Source: Harmothoe impar (lineage: Eukaryota; Annelida; Polychaeta; Phyllodocida; Polynoidae). From it: a DNA stretch of 64,000 nucleotides. The position numbers and the translations under genes are program-made. Where the stretch lies: NCBI GenBank assembly GCA_947462335.1, contig OX381708.1, positions 4,464,001-4,528,000 of the forward strand. The letters are read 5' to 3'. The notes under the pieces are model-generated. The model ran no database searches. It was given only the letters and a program-made list of their open reading frames with translations, and was not told the origin of the DNA. This document shows, one piece after another, positions 31,316-42,130 of the stretch. The first letter of the stretch is position 1, and every line of letters begins with the position of its first letter.

Positions 31316-31692
31316 GCCCATGTCCCATGTCGATCTTAAGAATTGCTCATGTCCCATGTCGATCTTAAGAATTGCTCATGTCCCATGTCGATCTTAAGAA
31401 TGGCTCATGTCGCCATGTCGATCTTAAGAATTGCTCATTTCGCCATGTTGATCTTAAGAATTACTCATGTCCCATGTCGATCTTAAGAATTGCTCATGTT
31501 GCCATGTCAATCTTAAGAAATGCTCATGTCGCCATGTCAATCTTAAGAAATGGCCATGTCGCCATGTCAATCCTAAGAAATCGCCATGTCGCCATGTCGA
31601 TTTAAAAAAAATGGCCCATGTCCCATGTCACTATCTATTTATTCATCATGTCCCATGTCACTAAGCCCCAAAAAGGCCCATGTCGCTGTGTC
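31316..31692 (+). repeat. About 29-bp tandem array related to family C arms
   Basis: Units like CATGTCCCATGTCGATCTTA plus AGAATTGCT repeat about ten times, ending GTGTCGAATTT. The motif CATGTCGATTT is shared with family C. Termini were not resolved. Confidence 0.85.
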
Positions 31693-31960
31693 GAATTTAG
31701 GCCTCTTCCTGTATATATGCCTGATTTTCTCCTCCCCTCTCTCCCTACACCGGCTTGTTCTCCCCTCCCCCTTTGCCAGGCTGCCTTTTCTCCTTCATAA
31801 CGCTCACCTTGCCTTCCCCCTCCTCATGTCCCTGCCTTCTCCAGGGGAAGATGAGTCCAAAATAGGAAAAAGGTCGAACTAATTACATGGTTTATTGAAT
31901 TTGAAGTGTGCACTTGTTGAGATTAGTACATATCCTGAGAGAAACAGGGGCATGTTTATC
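31693..31960. other. Unique spacer, pyrimidine-rich start
   Basis: CT-rich stretch at about 31725-31840. No supported gene. Confidence 0.4.
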
Positions 31961-31969
31961 AATATATAT

Positions 31970-32355
31970 GACAGTGTATATATATGTTATAGTACATGAC
32001 AGTGTATGTGCTGTGAGAGTGTAGTACAGGTATATATGTGACAGTGAATGTGCTGGGAGAGTGTAGTACAGGTATACATGTTATAGTATATGACAGTGTA
32101 TGTGCTGGGAGAGTGTAGTACAGGTATATATGTGACAGTGTATGTGATAGGAGAGTGTAGTACAGGTATATATGTGTTATAGTTTATGACAGTGTATGTG
32201 CTGGGAGAGTGTAGTACAGGTATATATGTGTTATAGTACATGACAGTGTATGTGATAGGAGAGTGTAGTACAGGTATATATGTGACAGTGTATGTCCTGG
32301 GAGAGTGTAGTACAGGTATATATGTGACAGTGTATGTGTTGTGAGAGTGTAGTAC

Positions 32356-32402
<47 letters not shown>

Positions 32403-32677
32403 ATAGTATATGACAGTGTATGTGCTGGGAGAGTGTGGTACAGGTATATATGTGACAGTGTATGTGATAGGAGAGTGTAGTACAGGTATATATATGTTAT
32501 AGTACATGACAGTGTATGTGCTGGGAGAGTGTAGTACATGTATATATGTGACAGTGTATGTGATAGGAGAGTGTCGTACAGGTATATGTGTTATAGTATA
32601 TGACAGTGTATGTGCTGGGAGAGTGTAGTACAGGTATATATATATGTGACAGTGTATGTGCTGGGAGAGTGTAGTAC

Positions 32678-32727
<50 letters not shown>

Positions 32728-33678
32728 TATAGTTTATGACAGTGTATGTGCTGGGAGAGTGTAGTACAGGTATATATATGTGACAGTGTATGTGCTGGGA
32801 GAGTGTAGTTCAGGTATATATGTGTTATAGTTTATGACAGTGTATGTCCTGGGAGAGTGTAGTACAGGTATATATGTGACAGGGTATGTGCTGGGAGAGT
32901 GTAGTATAGGTATATATGTGACAGTGTATGTGCTGGGAGAGTGTAGTACAGGTATATATGTGACAGTGTATGTGCTGGGAGAGTGTAGTACAGGTATATA
33001 TGTGACAGTGTATGTGATAGGAGACTGTAGTACAGGTATATATATGTTATAGTACATGACAGTGTATGTGCTGGGAGAGTGTGGTACAGGTATATATATA
33101 TATATATGTTATAGTACATGACAGTGTATGTGCTGTGAGAGTGTAGTACAGGTATATATGTGACAGTGTATATGCTGGGAGAGTGTAGTACAGGTATATA
33201 TGTGACAGTGTATGTGCTGGGAGAGTGTAGTACAGGTATATATGTGACAGTGTATATGCTGGGAGAGTGTAGTACAGGTATATATGTGACAGTGTATGTG
33301 ATAGGAGAGTGTAGTACAGGTATATATGTGACAGTGTATGTGCTGTGAGAGTGTAGTACAGGTATATATGTGACAGTGTATATGCTGGGAGAGTGTAGTA
33401 CAGGTATATATGTGACAGTGTATGTGCTGGGAGAGTGTAGTACAGGTATATATGTGACAGTGTATGTGCTGGGAGAGTGTAGTACAGGTATATATGTGAC
33501 AGTGTATGTGCTGGGAGAGTGTAGTACAGGTATATATGTGACAGTGTATGTGCTGGGAGAGTGTAGTACAGGTATATATGTGACAGTGTATATGCTGGGA
33601 GAGTGTAGTACAGGTATATATGTGTTATAGTACATGACAGTGTATGTGCTGGGAGAGTGTAGTACAGGTATATATGTG
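31970..33678 (+). repeat. 42-bp minisatellite, about 38 units, with (TA)n tracts
   Basis: Unit contains GTGACAGTGTATGTGCTGGG and AGAGTGTAGTACAGGTATAT. A longer variant adds TTATAGTACAT. (TA)n expansions at about 32358-32399 and 32681-32721 grew from the TATATAT end of a unit. ORFs up to 267 codons on the minus strand reflect the 14-codon period. Confidence 0.95.
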
Positions 33679-33861
33679 CCGTGGGGTGACAGGTCTCCGA
33701 GGGTCGTGGCGGGGACGTTGCAGGGACGGTGTTACCGGTGTTTTGTATATTAGTCGGGGGTATCCGCAGTAAATCAGAGTAATAAGTCATCCGTCAGTAA
33801 CCAGACCCTCACTCTGTCTGTGCGGGACATGAGCGGATAAACACATCTACAGCTGACGGAG

Positions 33862-34290
33862 AAACAACACGGAGACAGACAGGGAGAGGGAGAGGGAGGG
33901 AAGGCAGGGTGAGAGGGAAGTACAGAAAGGAAAGGGAGAACAAGGGGGAGAGGCAGAGGGAAGGGAGGAAGTGAGAAGGGAGGCAGATAAAAGGGAGAAG
34001 GTAAGCAAGACGAGAAGGAAGTAAAGAAAGAGGGAAGCAAGGAGAAGGCAGGAAAACAGGAGAAACAACATGGAGGAAATAGACAGGGAGAGGGAGAGGG
34101 AAGGAAGGCAGGATGAGAGGGAAGTTGGGAGAGGTAGAAGAAGGCAAGAAAGAAGGAATAGCGATAGAAAGAAAGAGGGAAGCAGAGAGAGATGGAGGGA
34201 GAGAGAAGGAGCTGAGCGAAGGTGAAATCCAGCAAGGCAGGGGGAGAGGGGAGATGCTGGAAGGAGAAAGAAAGGACAGATAAAAGTTTT
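33862..34290 (+). repeat. Purine-rich (GA) tract
   Basis: The plus strand is almost all A and G for about 430 bp (GGGAGAGGGAGAGGGAGGGA and similar). CAACACGGAGACAGACAGGGA at 33867 recurs diverged at 34066, suggesting a local duplication of about 200 bp. It could adopt triplex DNA. Ser/Pro/Leu-rich minus-strand ORFs are not genes. Confidence 0.9.
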
Positions 34291-34296
34291 TTTGAG

Positions 34297-34395
34297 GGGG
34301 ATAAATGAACAAAATTAAATGGACAATTTGACACATACAGAAGAAAGAAAGCTGGGAGATGCACTGTGTCGCGTCTGACCGTTATGAACGCATGA
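34297..34395 (-). repeat. Dispersed repeat, inverted copy of 22150-22262
   Basis: ATTAAATGGACAATTTGACA, GCTGGGAGATGCACTGTGTC and GCGTCTGACC are the reverse complement of the 22-kb copy. The purine-rich side of each copy abuts a GA-rich stretch. Confidence 0.8.
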
Positions 34396-34564
34396 TACAT
34401 GATGTGTACTTGTGACTCAGTTGTCTTCTATGCTGCAGTCTGAGGGTGGTATCTGACCTTGGACTTTTGTTTTAGACGTTTGTAATGTGTGTGAGGGGAG
34501 TTGGATGTGATGTGTGTGGGGGCTGGGGGGGGGGGGGGTAGAATGTGTGTGTAGATGAGTGGTG
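34396..34564. other. Spacer with a G-run
   Basis: GTGTGTG and a G-run at about 34515-34538. Nothing else recognised. Confidence 0.5.
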
Positions 34565-35229
34565 GCTGTTTCACCAATTCGATACAAGTTAAAAGTCTAT
34601 GACCGGGGACAATCTGTGACCAGGGACAATCTATGACCAGCATGAAAGAAAACGGCTTACGCCTTATTTAGGGCAGATGTATATGAATGTTAGGAAATAA
34701 TTAAAGCATCTCTTAAAAAGTTATAAACTTTGTTTTCCCATTTCCATGGACATCCGCCTTAAATAATGCATTTTCTTGCATGCCGGTCATAGATTATTCC
34801 CTGTCATAGATTATTCCCTGTCATAGATTATTCCTGGTTATAGATTATTCCCGGTCATAGAATATTCCCGGTCATAGATTATTCCTAGTCATAGATTATT
34901 CCTGGTCATAGATTATTCCCGGTCATAGATTATTCCCAGTCATAGATTATTCCCGGTCATAGATTATTCCCGGTCATAGATTATTCCCGGTCATAGACTG
35001 TTCCCAGTCATAGATTATTCCCGGTCATAGATTGTTCCCGCTCATAGACTGTTCCCGGTCATAGACTGTTCCCGGTCATGGACTGTTCCCAGTCATAGAC
35101 TGTTCCCGGTCATAGACTGTTCCCGGTCATAGACTGTTCCCGGTCATAGACTGTTCCCAGTCATAGATTGTCGCCGGTCATAGATTGTCGCCGGTCATAG
35201 ACTTTCAACTTATCGATTTGGAGACACAG
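34565..35229. mobile_element. Largest family F foldback, right arm about 25 units
   Basis: CTGTTTCACCAATTCGATAC at the left and TATCGATTTGGAGACACAG at the right. The left arm has two to three units (CTATGACCGGGGACAAT). The right arm (about 34788-35205) has about 25 units of 17 bp in three blocks: ATTATTCC, then ACTGTTCC, then ATTGTCGCC types. Core GCCTTATTTAGGGCAGAT is the inverse of part of the copy at 4836. No TSD is clear. Confidence 0.9.
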
Positions 35230-35300
35230 CCTGAGGTGGGGGTATAAGGGCATGTGTGTGTGGTGGAGGGGAGGGGGCAGTAGAATTGGTGTGGTGATAC

Positions 35301-35586
35301 AGGGGTAGACACTAACGCTGCCCCGGGAGCCAATGGCCCGTAATTTTGAGTGCGGGCCCATAATTTTCTCAGAAATTACCTTCCTATGGGCCTGGGTGGC
35401 CCACTGGAATGGCTGGAGAAATTGCTAGGGAAATAGCCGTGTCATATGTCGTTAAAAAGAGAAAATTACTCTCTTTAGAAAAAGTGAAATAATTATTGCT
35501 GGCCCACAGTTTTAGGTGCGGGCCCGTAGAGTTCTGAAGCTCCGGGCCCGGGTGGCCCATGGTTGAAAAAGTTAGTGTCTACCCCT
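35301..35586. mobile_element. hAT-like palindromic element
   Basis: AGGGGTAGACACTAAC at the left and GTTAGTGTCTACCCCT at the right are perfect inverted repeats. Flanks GGTGATAC and GGTGATAT match at 7 of 8. The interior has GGCCCGTAATTTTGAGTGCG and related inverse motifs. Confidence 0.85.
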
Positions 35587-35773
35587 GGTGATATATGTGT
35601 AGTGGGGTGTGTAGGGGGCAGTATGTGGGACGGGGGGGGAGACAGGAGAGTGGAAGGTGTCACTACCTGCTGTGAATGTGCCACTTAATATGAAGATGTC
35701 TGCGGTGTGATGCGCCTCGTGTTTTATACCCCGCGGGGGTCCTACTATACACTCCTCCAACCACCCTACCTTA

Positions 35774-35914
35774 CACTGAAAAAGTAAACTTGTCTCCAGA
35801 CTCTTATAAGTGACTGTCACAAAATAAATGACACATAAAAACCACGTAGGGTTGGCCCTATTTTGATAGGGTCGGTCGGGTGACCTGAAACAAACCGTCT
35901 TTTTTTTGGCCTAA
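35774..35914. mobile_element. Fused fragments of two MITEs
   Basis: ACACTGAAAAAGTAAACTTG with GTCTCCAGACTC (left end of the 6316 element) runs into AGGGTCGGTCGGGTGACCTG with GGCC (family H right end) at about 35845. It records a deletion or recombination. Confidence 0.7.
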
Positions 35915-36016
35915 TCATAGGAGGCTGGTAGTGGCTGCCTTTTGTTCTGTTTTATTATAACCAGACACGAACACAACTCGACATGTACATATACAGGCAG
36001 ATCTAACTTCACTTTA

Positions 36017-36215
36017 CCCTTCAAGGACAAGTGTCGCTAAAAAACGGCAAGATGAGTAACTCGTCTCAGCTGCATCGATGCATCATGCAGACCCTTGAGG
36101 GATGTCTCACCCTGTAGGATCGGCATGATGCTTGAATGCGTGAATGCAGCCCTGCTGAGTTACTCACCAGGGCTGCATTGATACATCATGACGACCCAGG
36201 GCATGATGCATCAAT
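36017..36215. mobile_element. Family A MITE
   Basis: TTACCCTTCAAGGACAAGTG starts it; GTAGGATCGGCATGATGCTT and the second hairpin follow. The right terminus is lost near 36215. Confidence 0.75.
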
Positions 36216-36373
36216 ATTGTAGATTCACAGTTATACGGTCAAACTACAGAAACATATGGCAAGAGGGGGAGCATTGTCAGACTGTCCCAAAAGTTGCCGA
36301 TGATTCACCGTCATTTTGACAACATTTTTTTTACAGTGTGGTAAACAGTTGTTTTCCGTTTCTGGGCTATATG

Positions 36374-36709
36374 CAGTGGCGTAGGAAAAGGGGGGTCCAG
36401 GGGGGCCCGGGCCCCCCAATAACTGTGGAGGGGGGGCCTGAATATGTTTGGGCCCCCCCAAAATTTGTTAACACCTGTAATTTAATACACACAATTTCCA
36501 ATCCTTACCTCTCCCGCATCGGGAAAAGTGGGGGTAAAGGGGGCTGGGCCCCTTAATCAGAACTAAAGGGGGCTCAAATACTACTTTTCCATACAATCCA
36601 TTATAAGTGTGTATATGATACATCATGCATAAAAACCGATACTTAAGGTTGGTGGGACTGGGGCCCCCCCTTGGGCCCTCCCAATGAAGATTTGCTTCCT
36701 ACGCCTCTG
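36374..36709. mobile_element. CAGTGGCGTAGGAA-type hAT-like MITE, 5-bp flanking repeat
   Basis: CAGTGGCGTAGGAA at the left; TTCCTACGCCTCTG at the right. ATATG flanks both sides (36369-36373 and 36710-36714). G-runs and C-runs adjoin each terminus. Confidence 0.8.
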
Positions 36710-36732
36710 ATATGGTTGCACTGTGTAGCTAA

Positions 36733-36932
36733 GGCCAAGAAAAAAGTCGATGTTTTTTTAAACATGCATGTACTAGCCAGCCTCTCCGAAGACCCTAATA
36801 TTGACCGAAAAAGTGTAGAAATACCGAAATTTCTTCAGAATTACATTTAAAAAAAACGTAGGGTCGGCCCTGTTTTGATAGGGTCGGTCGGGTGACCTGA
36901 AACAACCCTTTTTTTTTTTTTTTCTTTGGGCC
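36733..36932. mobile_element. Family H MITE
   Basis: GGCCAAGAAAAAAGTCG at the left (shortened), GTCGGTCGGGTGACCTGAAA with T-run and GGCC at the right. TAGCTA lies just outside each end. Confidence 0.75.
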
Positions 36933-37084
36933 TAGCTACATTTCCCAGCCAACAAAAATACACGCCTCCACTAATTGTTTACGGCGCGGTGAGGACTCCC
37001 CACTTCCTGAACTTTATGAACTTGGCCACCATAATACAAATATATCATATTAAAGTGAGTTAGTAGGCCGACTGTGGTATTCTC

Positions 37085-37650
37085 ACTACTCCTAGCTCTT
37101 TAAGGACCGCATAGTGCTTTACTGCGGCATGCCCTTTGTCGTCATGATGCATGAATGCAGCCCTGGTGAGTAACTCGCCATGGCTGCATTCAAGCATCAT
37201 GCCGACCCACAAATTTTTTACGTCCCCCCTTGAGAGCGTGTGTAACGTTTTGCGCCCCCCCTCGCCGAAGGCGCCGAAAATATTTTGCCCCCCCCCTTTG
37301 ACCTATAGTAACGCGCTGGCTCTTTTTGCTAAAAAGGGGCTTTAATTTTTTACGCCCCCCCCCTCAAGAGGGGTCAGAAATTTTTACGCCCCCCCCCCCC
37401 TCAGGAGGGATCGGTAATTTTTACGCCCCCCCCCCAAACCCACCAACCCCCCTGTAAATAATAAATGAACACTCCCTAAAATATGACGCTTTTTATCGTC
37501 ATGATTCATGCATCATGTCGACCCTTTGGGTGTATGAAGTAACTATGGTCGGCATGATGCATTCATGCATCCCCAGCGAGTAACTCACCAGGGCTGCATT
37601 GATGCATCAGGACACAAAGAGCGTAGCACATTAGAGTGTTTGGGGTCATA
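37085..37650. mobile_element. Family A MITE interrupted by family D
   Basis: CTCTTTAAGGACCGCATAGT and hairpin 1 reach 37209 (ATGCCGACCC); sequence with GTCGACCCTTTGGGTGTATG and hairpin 2 resumes after 37480. Confidence 0.75.
37210..37476. mobile_element. Family D copy, left end missing
   Basis: ACGTCCCCCCTTGAGAGCG, repeated TTTTTACGCCCCCCCC blocks, and the right end GAACACTCCC. The left terminal repeat is absent. Confidence 0.7.
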
Positions 37651-38083
37651 CCTGGGACGTCACAACGTAAAACGTGGTGGGGGACGCGGTTTACTGGGTA
37701 CTAGTGACGTCACAAACCGCCTAATTAATGTAATAGATATAATAATTACATCTCAGCCAATGTAACTTCTCAAAATATAAAGATGTGATTTGATTTGAAG
37801 AAAAGAATTGATCACACAGAAGTTCAAATCCGATTAAATATGAATAGATTGACTGGGAAGCCAATACGTGACATATATATGTTTAAAGTAAATTGGACGC
37901 ACATTTATCGTTAACGTAACTCTTTACAGAGATTGAAATAGATAGCCGTTTGCTGTTTCTATAACCGTTAGTTAGGTTGTAACTTTAGCGGAAAATCTAA
38001 CAATAAATACTTCCTTCTCGTAAAAAAAAACTGTTTAGTTCGCGCTTTTTCCAGTGCACAGGAGTAGGTTGTATTGCAGATTT
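37651..38083. other. Unique AT-rich spacer
   Basis: No repeats or ORFs of note. Confidence 0.4.
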
Positions 38084-38303
38084 AACCCTTTTAGGACAGC
38101 ATAGTTCACTAATGCATCATGACGACCCTACAGGTCTGATGCATTCCTGAAGGGTCGTCATGATGCATGAATGTAGCCCTGGCGAGTTACTCACCAGGGT
38201 GGGGTTATTGCAGCACTGGCGAGTTACTTACTCATCAGAGCTACATGCATGAATCATGACGACAGATGTTGCCTTTTAGCAACATGCCGTCCTTAAAGTG
38301 TTA
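38084..38303. mobile_element. Family A MITE
   Basis: TTAACCCTTTTAGGACAGCA to GCCGTCCTTAAAGTGTTAG. Hairpins are rearranged, with an insertion of GTGGGGTTATTGCAG. Confidence 0.8.
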
Positions 38304-38330
38304 GTAAATGGGTTCAAGAAGTTCATATTA

Positions 38331-38513
38331 CCGTAGGGGCTTGAATAAGCGCAGAGGTCTCAAATAAGCGCAGGTCTTGAATAAGCTCAGGGTAAGTGAG
38401 AGTATTGAAATGACAATTTTGGCCATTTTTGTACCTTGAATAAGCGCAGGTCTTGTATAAGCGCAAGGTAAATGGTACCATTGAAATTAATAAGCTTATT
38501 CAAGCCACTGCGG
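38331..38513. mobile_element. TA-flanked MITE, TTGAATAAGCGC type
   Basis: CCGTAGGGGCTTGAATAAGC at the left; GCTTATTCAAGCCACTGCGG at the right; TA on both sides. Interior repeats AATAAGCGCAGGTCTTG. A fragment of a similar element lies in the intron at about 61890-61985. Confidence 0.85.
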
Positions 38514-38515
38514 TA

Positions 38516-39160
38516 CATAAATCCCCAACCTCATCTCTCCTATTCAGGGCGTCAGATGTGCACACATATTACAAACAATAATGATCTGATCATGGCCTAA
38601 CTCACATCTCTCACTCATACGTCAGGCTTACCGTCATAATTGGACCATACTAATGACTCTATGCTTACGTCTTAAAACGCATGGCATAGTATGAGTTTGT
38701 ATGTTATGAGAAATCAATAAAAAAAAAAAAGCAGACACATAGGCCTATAACCCGGGCATATCACAGACATGAGGGTATCAAGTTACTAAACGGGTCTCAC
38801 CGCAAGTAGGAGACACCAGTTTATACTTCAACACCGTCCATGAATAATGACTTTTCATGACAAAAACTCATTAAGTTTCCTCAATTCAGCAACAGAATTC
38901 ACTTCCCTATCCGGTATGCTCACGCACCCAGACGGGTGTCAGTATACCACCCCCTGCACCCTGATATGCAGAAGTATAAAGGACGGAATTACTGAGGTGA
39001 GACCTCAAGTCACACCGCGCCAAATTTCATGACGTCAGGTGACGCAGCGTCCAACTTCATGACGTTGTCAGCAGTTTATTTCAAGTACAATTTTTAATTT
39101 CCACCGTATTAGACTTCCTCGGTGTTTCCTCATGTGGGGGGTCACGGGTCGGGGGGAAGG
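38516..39160. other. Unique spacer
   Basis: CGTCATGACGT-like short motifs near 39025-39065. No supported gene. Confidence 0.35.
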
Positions 39161-39164
39161 GTGA

Positions 39165-39392
39165 GGCTTAAAAAAAGGGTTGTTTCAGGTAACATGGGTA
39201 GAAAATGTAGGGTCGGTAGGTCAGATTTTTTTTTTTTTTTTTTAACATGAAAGTACTAGCCGGCCGTTCCGAAGACCCTAAAATTGACCAAAAAAGGGTA
39301 AAAGTAAGAAAATTACATAAAAACGTAGGGTCGGCCCTGTTTTGATAGGGTCGGTCAGGTGACCTGAAACAAACCTTCACTTTTTTTTGGCC
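39165..39392. mobile_element. Family H MITE
   Basis: GGCTTAAAAAAAGGGTTG with TTTCAGGTAACATGG at the left; GTGACCTGAAACAAACC with T-run and GGCC at the right; TGA flanks both sides. Confidence 0.85.
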
Positions 39393-39395
39393 TGA

Positions 39396-40022
39396 GTATG
39401 AGTGATGTGTAATGTTTTATAGACTATACACTATAATAGAGTCATACACAGTGGATAACTATTAGTTGTTGCCCCAGTTCACGATATGTGTGAATCCCCG
39501 CTCTTACTGAAGTACAGCATATCTCCATGACTAGTGGGTAGTACTGTATACCGGCTGGTAGTTACGGCTGTAACTCTCAGATTGGGCCGGGGGCTGTCTG
39601 AGAGTTACGGAGAGAAGGTCTTACCAATCATGTAGATTTCTACACCCAATCAAGACACTATAAGTGGCCGTTTATGCTACTAAAAGCCTTAATTGGGTGA
39701 GGGGAGTTGTACAAACTGATAATTATAGGCATGTCTAGACCAATTGAAGGTGGCATCAATGCAGTAAAAGGCTTTCTGCTTTCAACAACTACGCTCTTCA
39801 AAGTCCTCTAATGTGTAGAAATGATTGATAAACTAAAAAATGTAAAAACATACAAAGGTGGGGAATATGCTTAAGATGGTCACTATGCAGTATCATCTCT
39901 CTAAATATGATATCAAGCACAGGGGAATGCGAGGAAAAAAGTCCTCGCAAAACCAGAGCTTTTGCTCCACCAAGATAAGGTAACCTGAAACACACCCCTT
40001 TTCCTATTTGACCTAAGCATGC
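39396..40022. other. Unique spacer
   Basis: No repeat family recognised except AACCTGAAACACACC near 39980, a short family H remnant ending at 40016. Confidence 0.4.
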
Positions 40023-40023
40023 A

Positions 40024-41546
40024 CATTGTATTGTACAGGGTGTACCTTGTCTCTCCTGTAAGTGTCAAACAGAGGTTAGGGGCACCTTGTATTGTACAGG
40101 GTGTACCTTGTCTCTCCTGTAGGTGTCAAACAGAGGTTAGGGGCACCTTGTGTTGTACAGTCTACCTTGTCCCCCCTGTAGGTGTCAAACAGAGGTTAGG
40201 GGCACCTTGTGTTGTACAGTCTACCTTGTCCACCCTGTAGGTGTCAAACAGAGGTTAGGGGCACCTTGTGTTGTACAGTCTACCTTGTCCACCCTGTAGG
40301 TGTCAAACAGAGGTTAGGGGCACCTTGTGTTGTACCTTGTCTCTCCTGTAGGTGTCAAACAGAGGTTAGGGGCACCTTGTGTTGTACAGTCTACCTTGTC
40401 CACCCTGTAGGTGTCAAACAGAGGTTAGGGGCACCTTGTGTTGTACAGTCTACCTTGTCCACCCTGTAGGTGTCAAACAGAGGTTAGGGGCACCTTGTGT
40501 TGTACAGTCTACCTTGTCCCCCCTGTAGGTGTCAAACAGAGGTTAGGGGCACCTTGTGTTGTACAGTCTACCTTGTCCACCCTGTAGGTGTCAAACAGAG
40601 GTTAGGGGCACCTTGTGTTGTACAGCCTACCTTGTCTCCTGTAGGTGTCAAACAGAGGTTAGGGGCACCTTGTATTGTACAGTCTGCCTTGTCCACCCTG
40701 TAGGTGTCAAACAGAGGTTAGGGGCACCTTGTGTTGTACAGTCTACCTTGTCCACCCTGTAGGTGTCAAACAGAGGTTAGGGGCACCTTGTGTTGTACAG
40801 TCTACCTTGTCCACCCTGTAGGTGTCAAACAGAGGTTAGGGGCACCTTGTGTTGTACAGTCTACCTTGTCCACCCTGTAGGTGTCAAACAGAGGTTAGGG
40901 GCACCTTGTGTTGTACAGCCTACCTTGTCTCCTGTAGGTGTCAAACAGAGGTTAGGGGCACCTTGTGTTGTACAGTCTACCTTGTCCACCCTGTAGGTGT
41001 CAAACAGAGGTTAGGGGCACCTTGTGTTGTACCTTGTCTCTCCTGTAGGTGTCAAACAGAGGTTAGGGGCACCTTGTGTTGTACAGTCTACCTTGTCCAC
41101 CCTGTAGGTGTCAAACAGAGGTTAGGGGCACCTTGTGTTGTACAGTCTACCTTGTCCACCCTGTAGGTGTCAAACAGAGGTTAGGGGCACCTTGTGTTGT
41201 ACAGTCTACCTTGTCTCTCTGTAGGTGTCAAACAGAGGTTAGGGGCACCTTGTGTTGTACAGTCTACCTTGTCCACCCTGTAGGTGTCAAACAGAGGTTA
41301 GGGGCACCTTGTGTTGTACAGTCTTCCTTGTCCACCCTGTAGGTGTCAAACAGAGGTTAGGGGCACCTTGTGTTGTACAGTCTACCTTGTCCACCCTGTA
41401 GGTGTCAAACAGAGGTTAGGGGCACCTTGTATTGTACAGTCTGCCTTGTCTCCCCTGTAGGTGTCAAACAGAGGTTAGGGGCACCTTGTGTTGTACAGTC
41501 TACCTTGTCCACCCTGTAGGTGTCAAACAGAGGTTAGGGGCACCTT
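40024..41546 (+). repeat. 59-bp satellite, left block, about 26 units
   Basis: Unit contains TACCTTGTCCACCCTGTAGG, TGTCAAACAGAGGTTAGGGG and CACCTTGTGTTGT. Small length variants lose the ACAGTCT segment. It continues after the LINE at 45284. Confidence 0.95.
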
Positions 41547-41795
41547 TTTTTTTTGACGTGGATTTATTGGATCTAATCATCCTTGCGGATGAAAACTAGC
41601 TTGGGCGCATTGCCCTTCTGCCGCCAGCACCCCTATCTATACAACAATATTATGACGGTCTTTTTATATATAAAGCTATGTCGTCCTTATAGCATACATT
41701 TTGCCTCTTGTAATATGATTCAAAATAAATTGCTGCTTACACAGTTATTCATTTTAGTTAATGATGAGATGAGATGAGATGATACAGTGTTTATG

Positions 41796-42130
41796 TCATG
41801 ATGAGATAGCTAATGGTACATTCATGAAACAGTGCGGATAATCTTTTTCAATGGCCACTTTAAACTTCCAAAGGGTGCCAATGACAGTATATTTCGGCTT
41901 TAAATCGTTCCAACGCATAATACCCCTGTACAGTGTGCTTCTGATTACTATAGGCTTTAACGAGTGCGGAACTAATAGCCTTTTACCTTGGTTTCTACGA
42001 GTTGGGAGATTTCTCCTGTCCACATACTGAGCATTTTCACTTAGAGAGAAAGCATAATACAATAAATGCTTGTCGCGTCTCTCTGCTAGTTTACAACATC
42101 CACTTTTAATATGTAATTGGTCAGTAGTAA
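41796..42130 (-). pseudogene. LINE C-terminal segment in a shifted frame
   Basis: From about 42130 the frame shifts by one base. The alternative frame reads DQLHIKSGCCKLAERRDKHL and continues through SENAQYVDRRNLPTRR to a stop at 41796. This Cys/Arg-rich tail is expected at the end of CR1/L2-type proteins. A single indel near 42100-42135 therefore separates it from the main ORF. With the rest intact, the element is either a recent casualty or the frameshift is a sequencing error. Confidence 0.8.

Noticed and set aside
32832..33790. 267- and 247-codon minus-strand ORFs
   Set aside because: Both are readings of the 42-bp minisatellite (HSPSTYTVTYIPVL and its frame shifts); two frames are open at once, which is not expected of a gene.
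33774..34400. 208- and 175-codon minus-strand ORFs rich in Ser, Pro, Leu and Phe
   Set aside because: They translate the pyrimidine strand of the GA tract, which rarely contains stop codons. Two frames are open together.
34788..35205. CRISPR-like 17-bp array
   Set aside because: There are no spacers and the array is the arm of an inverted-repeat element.
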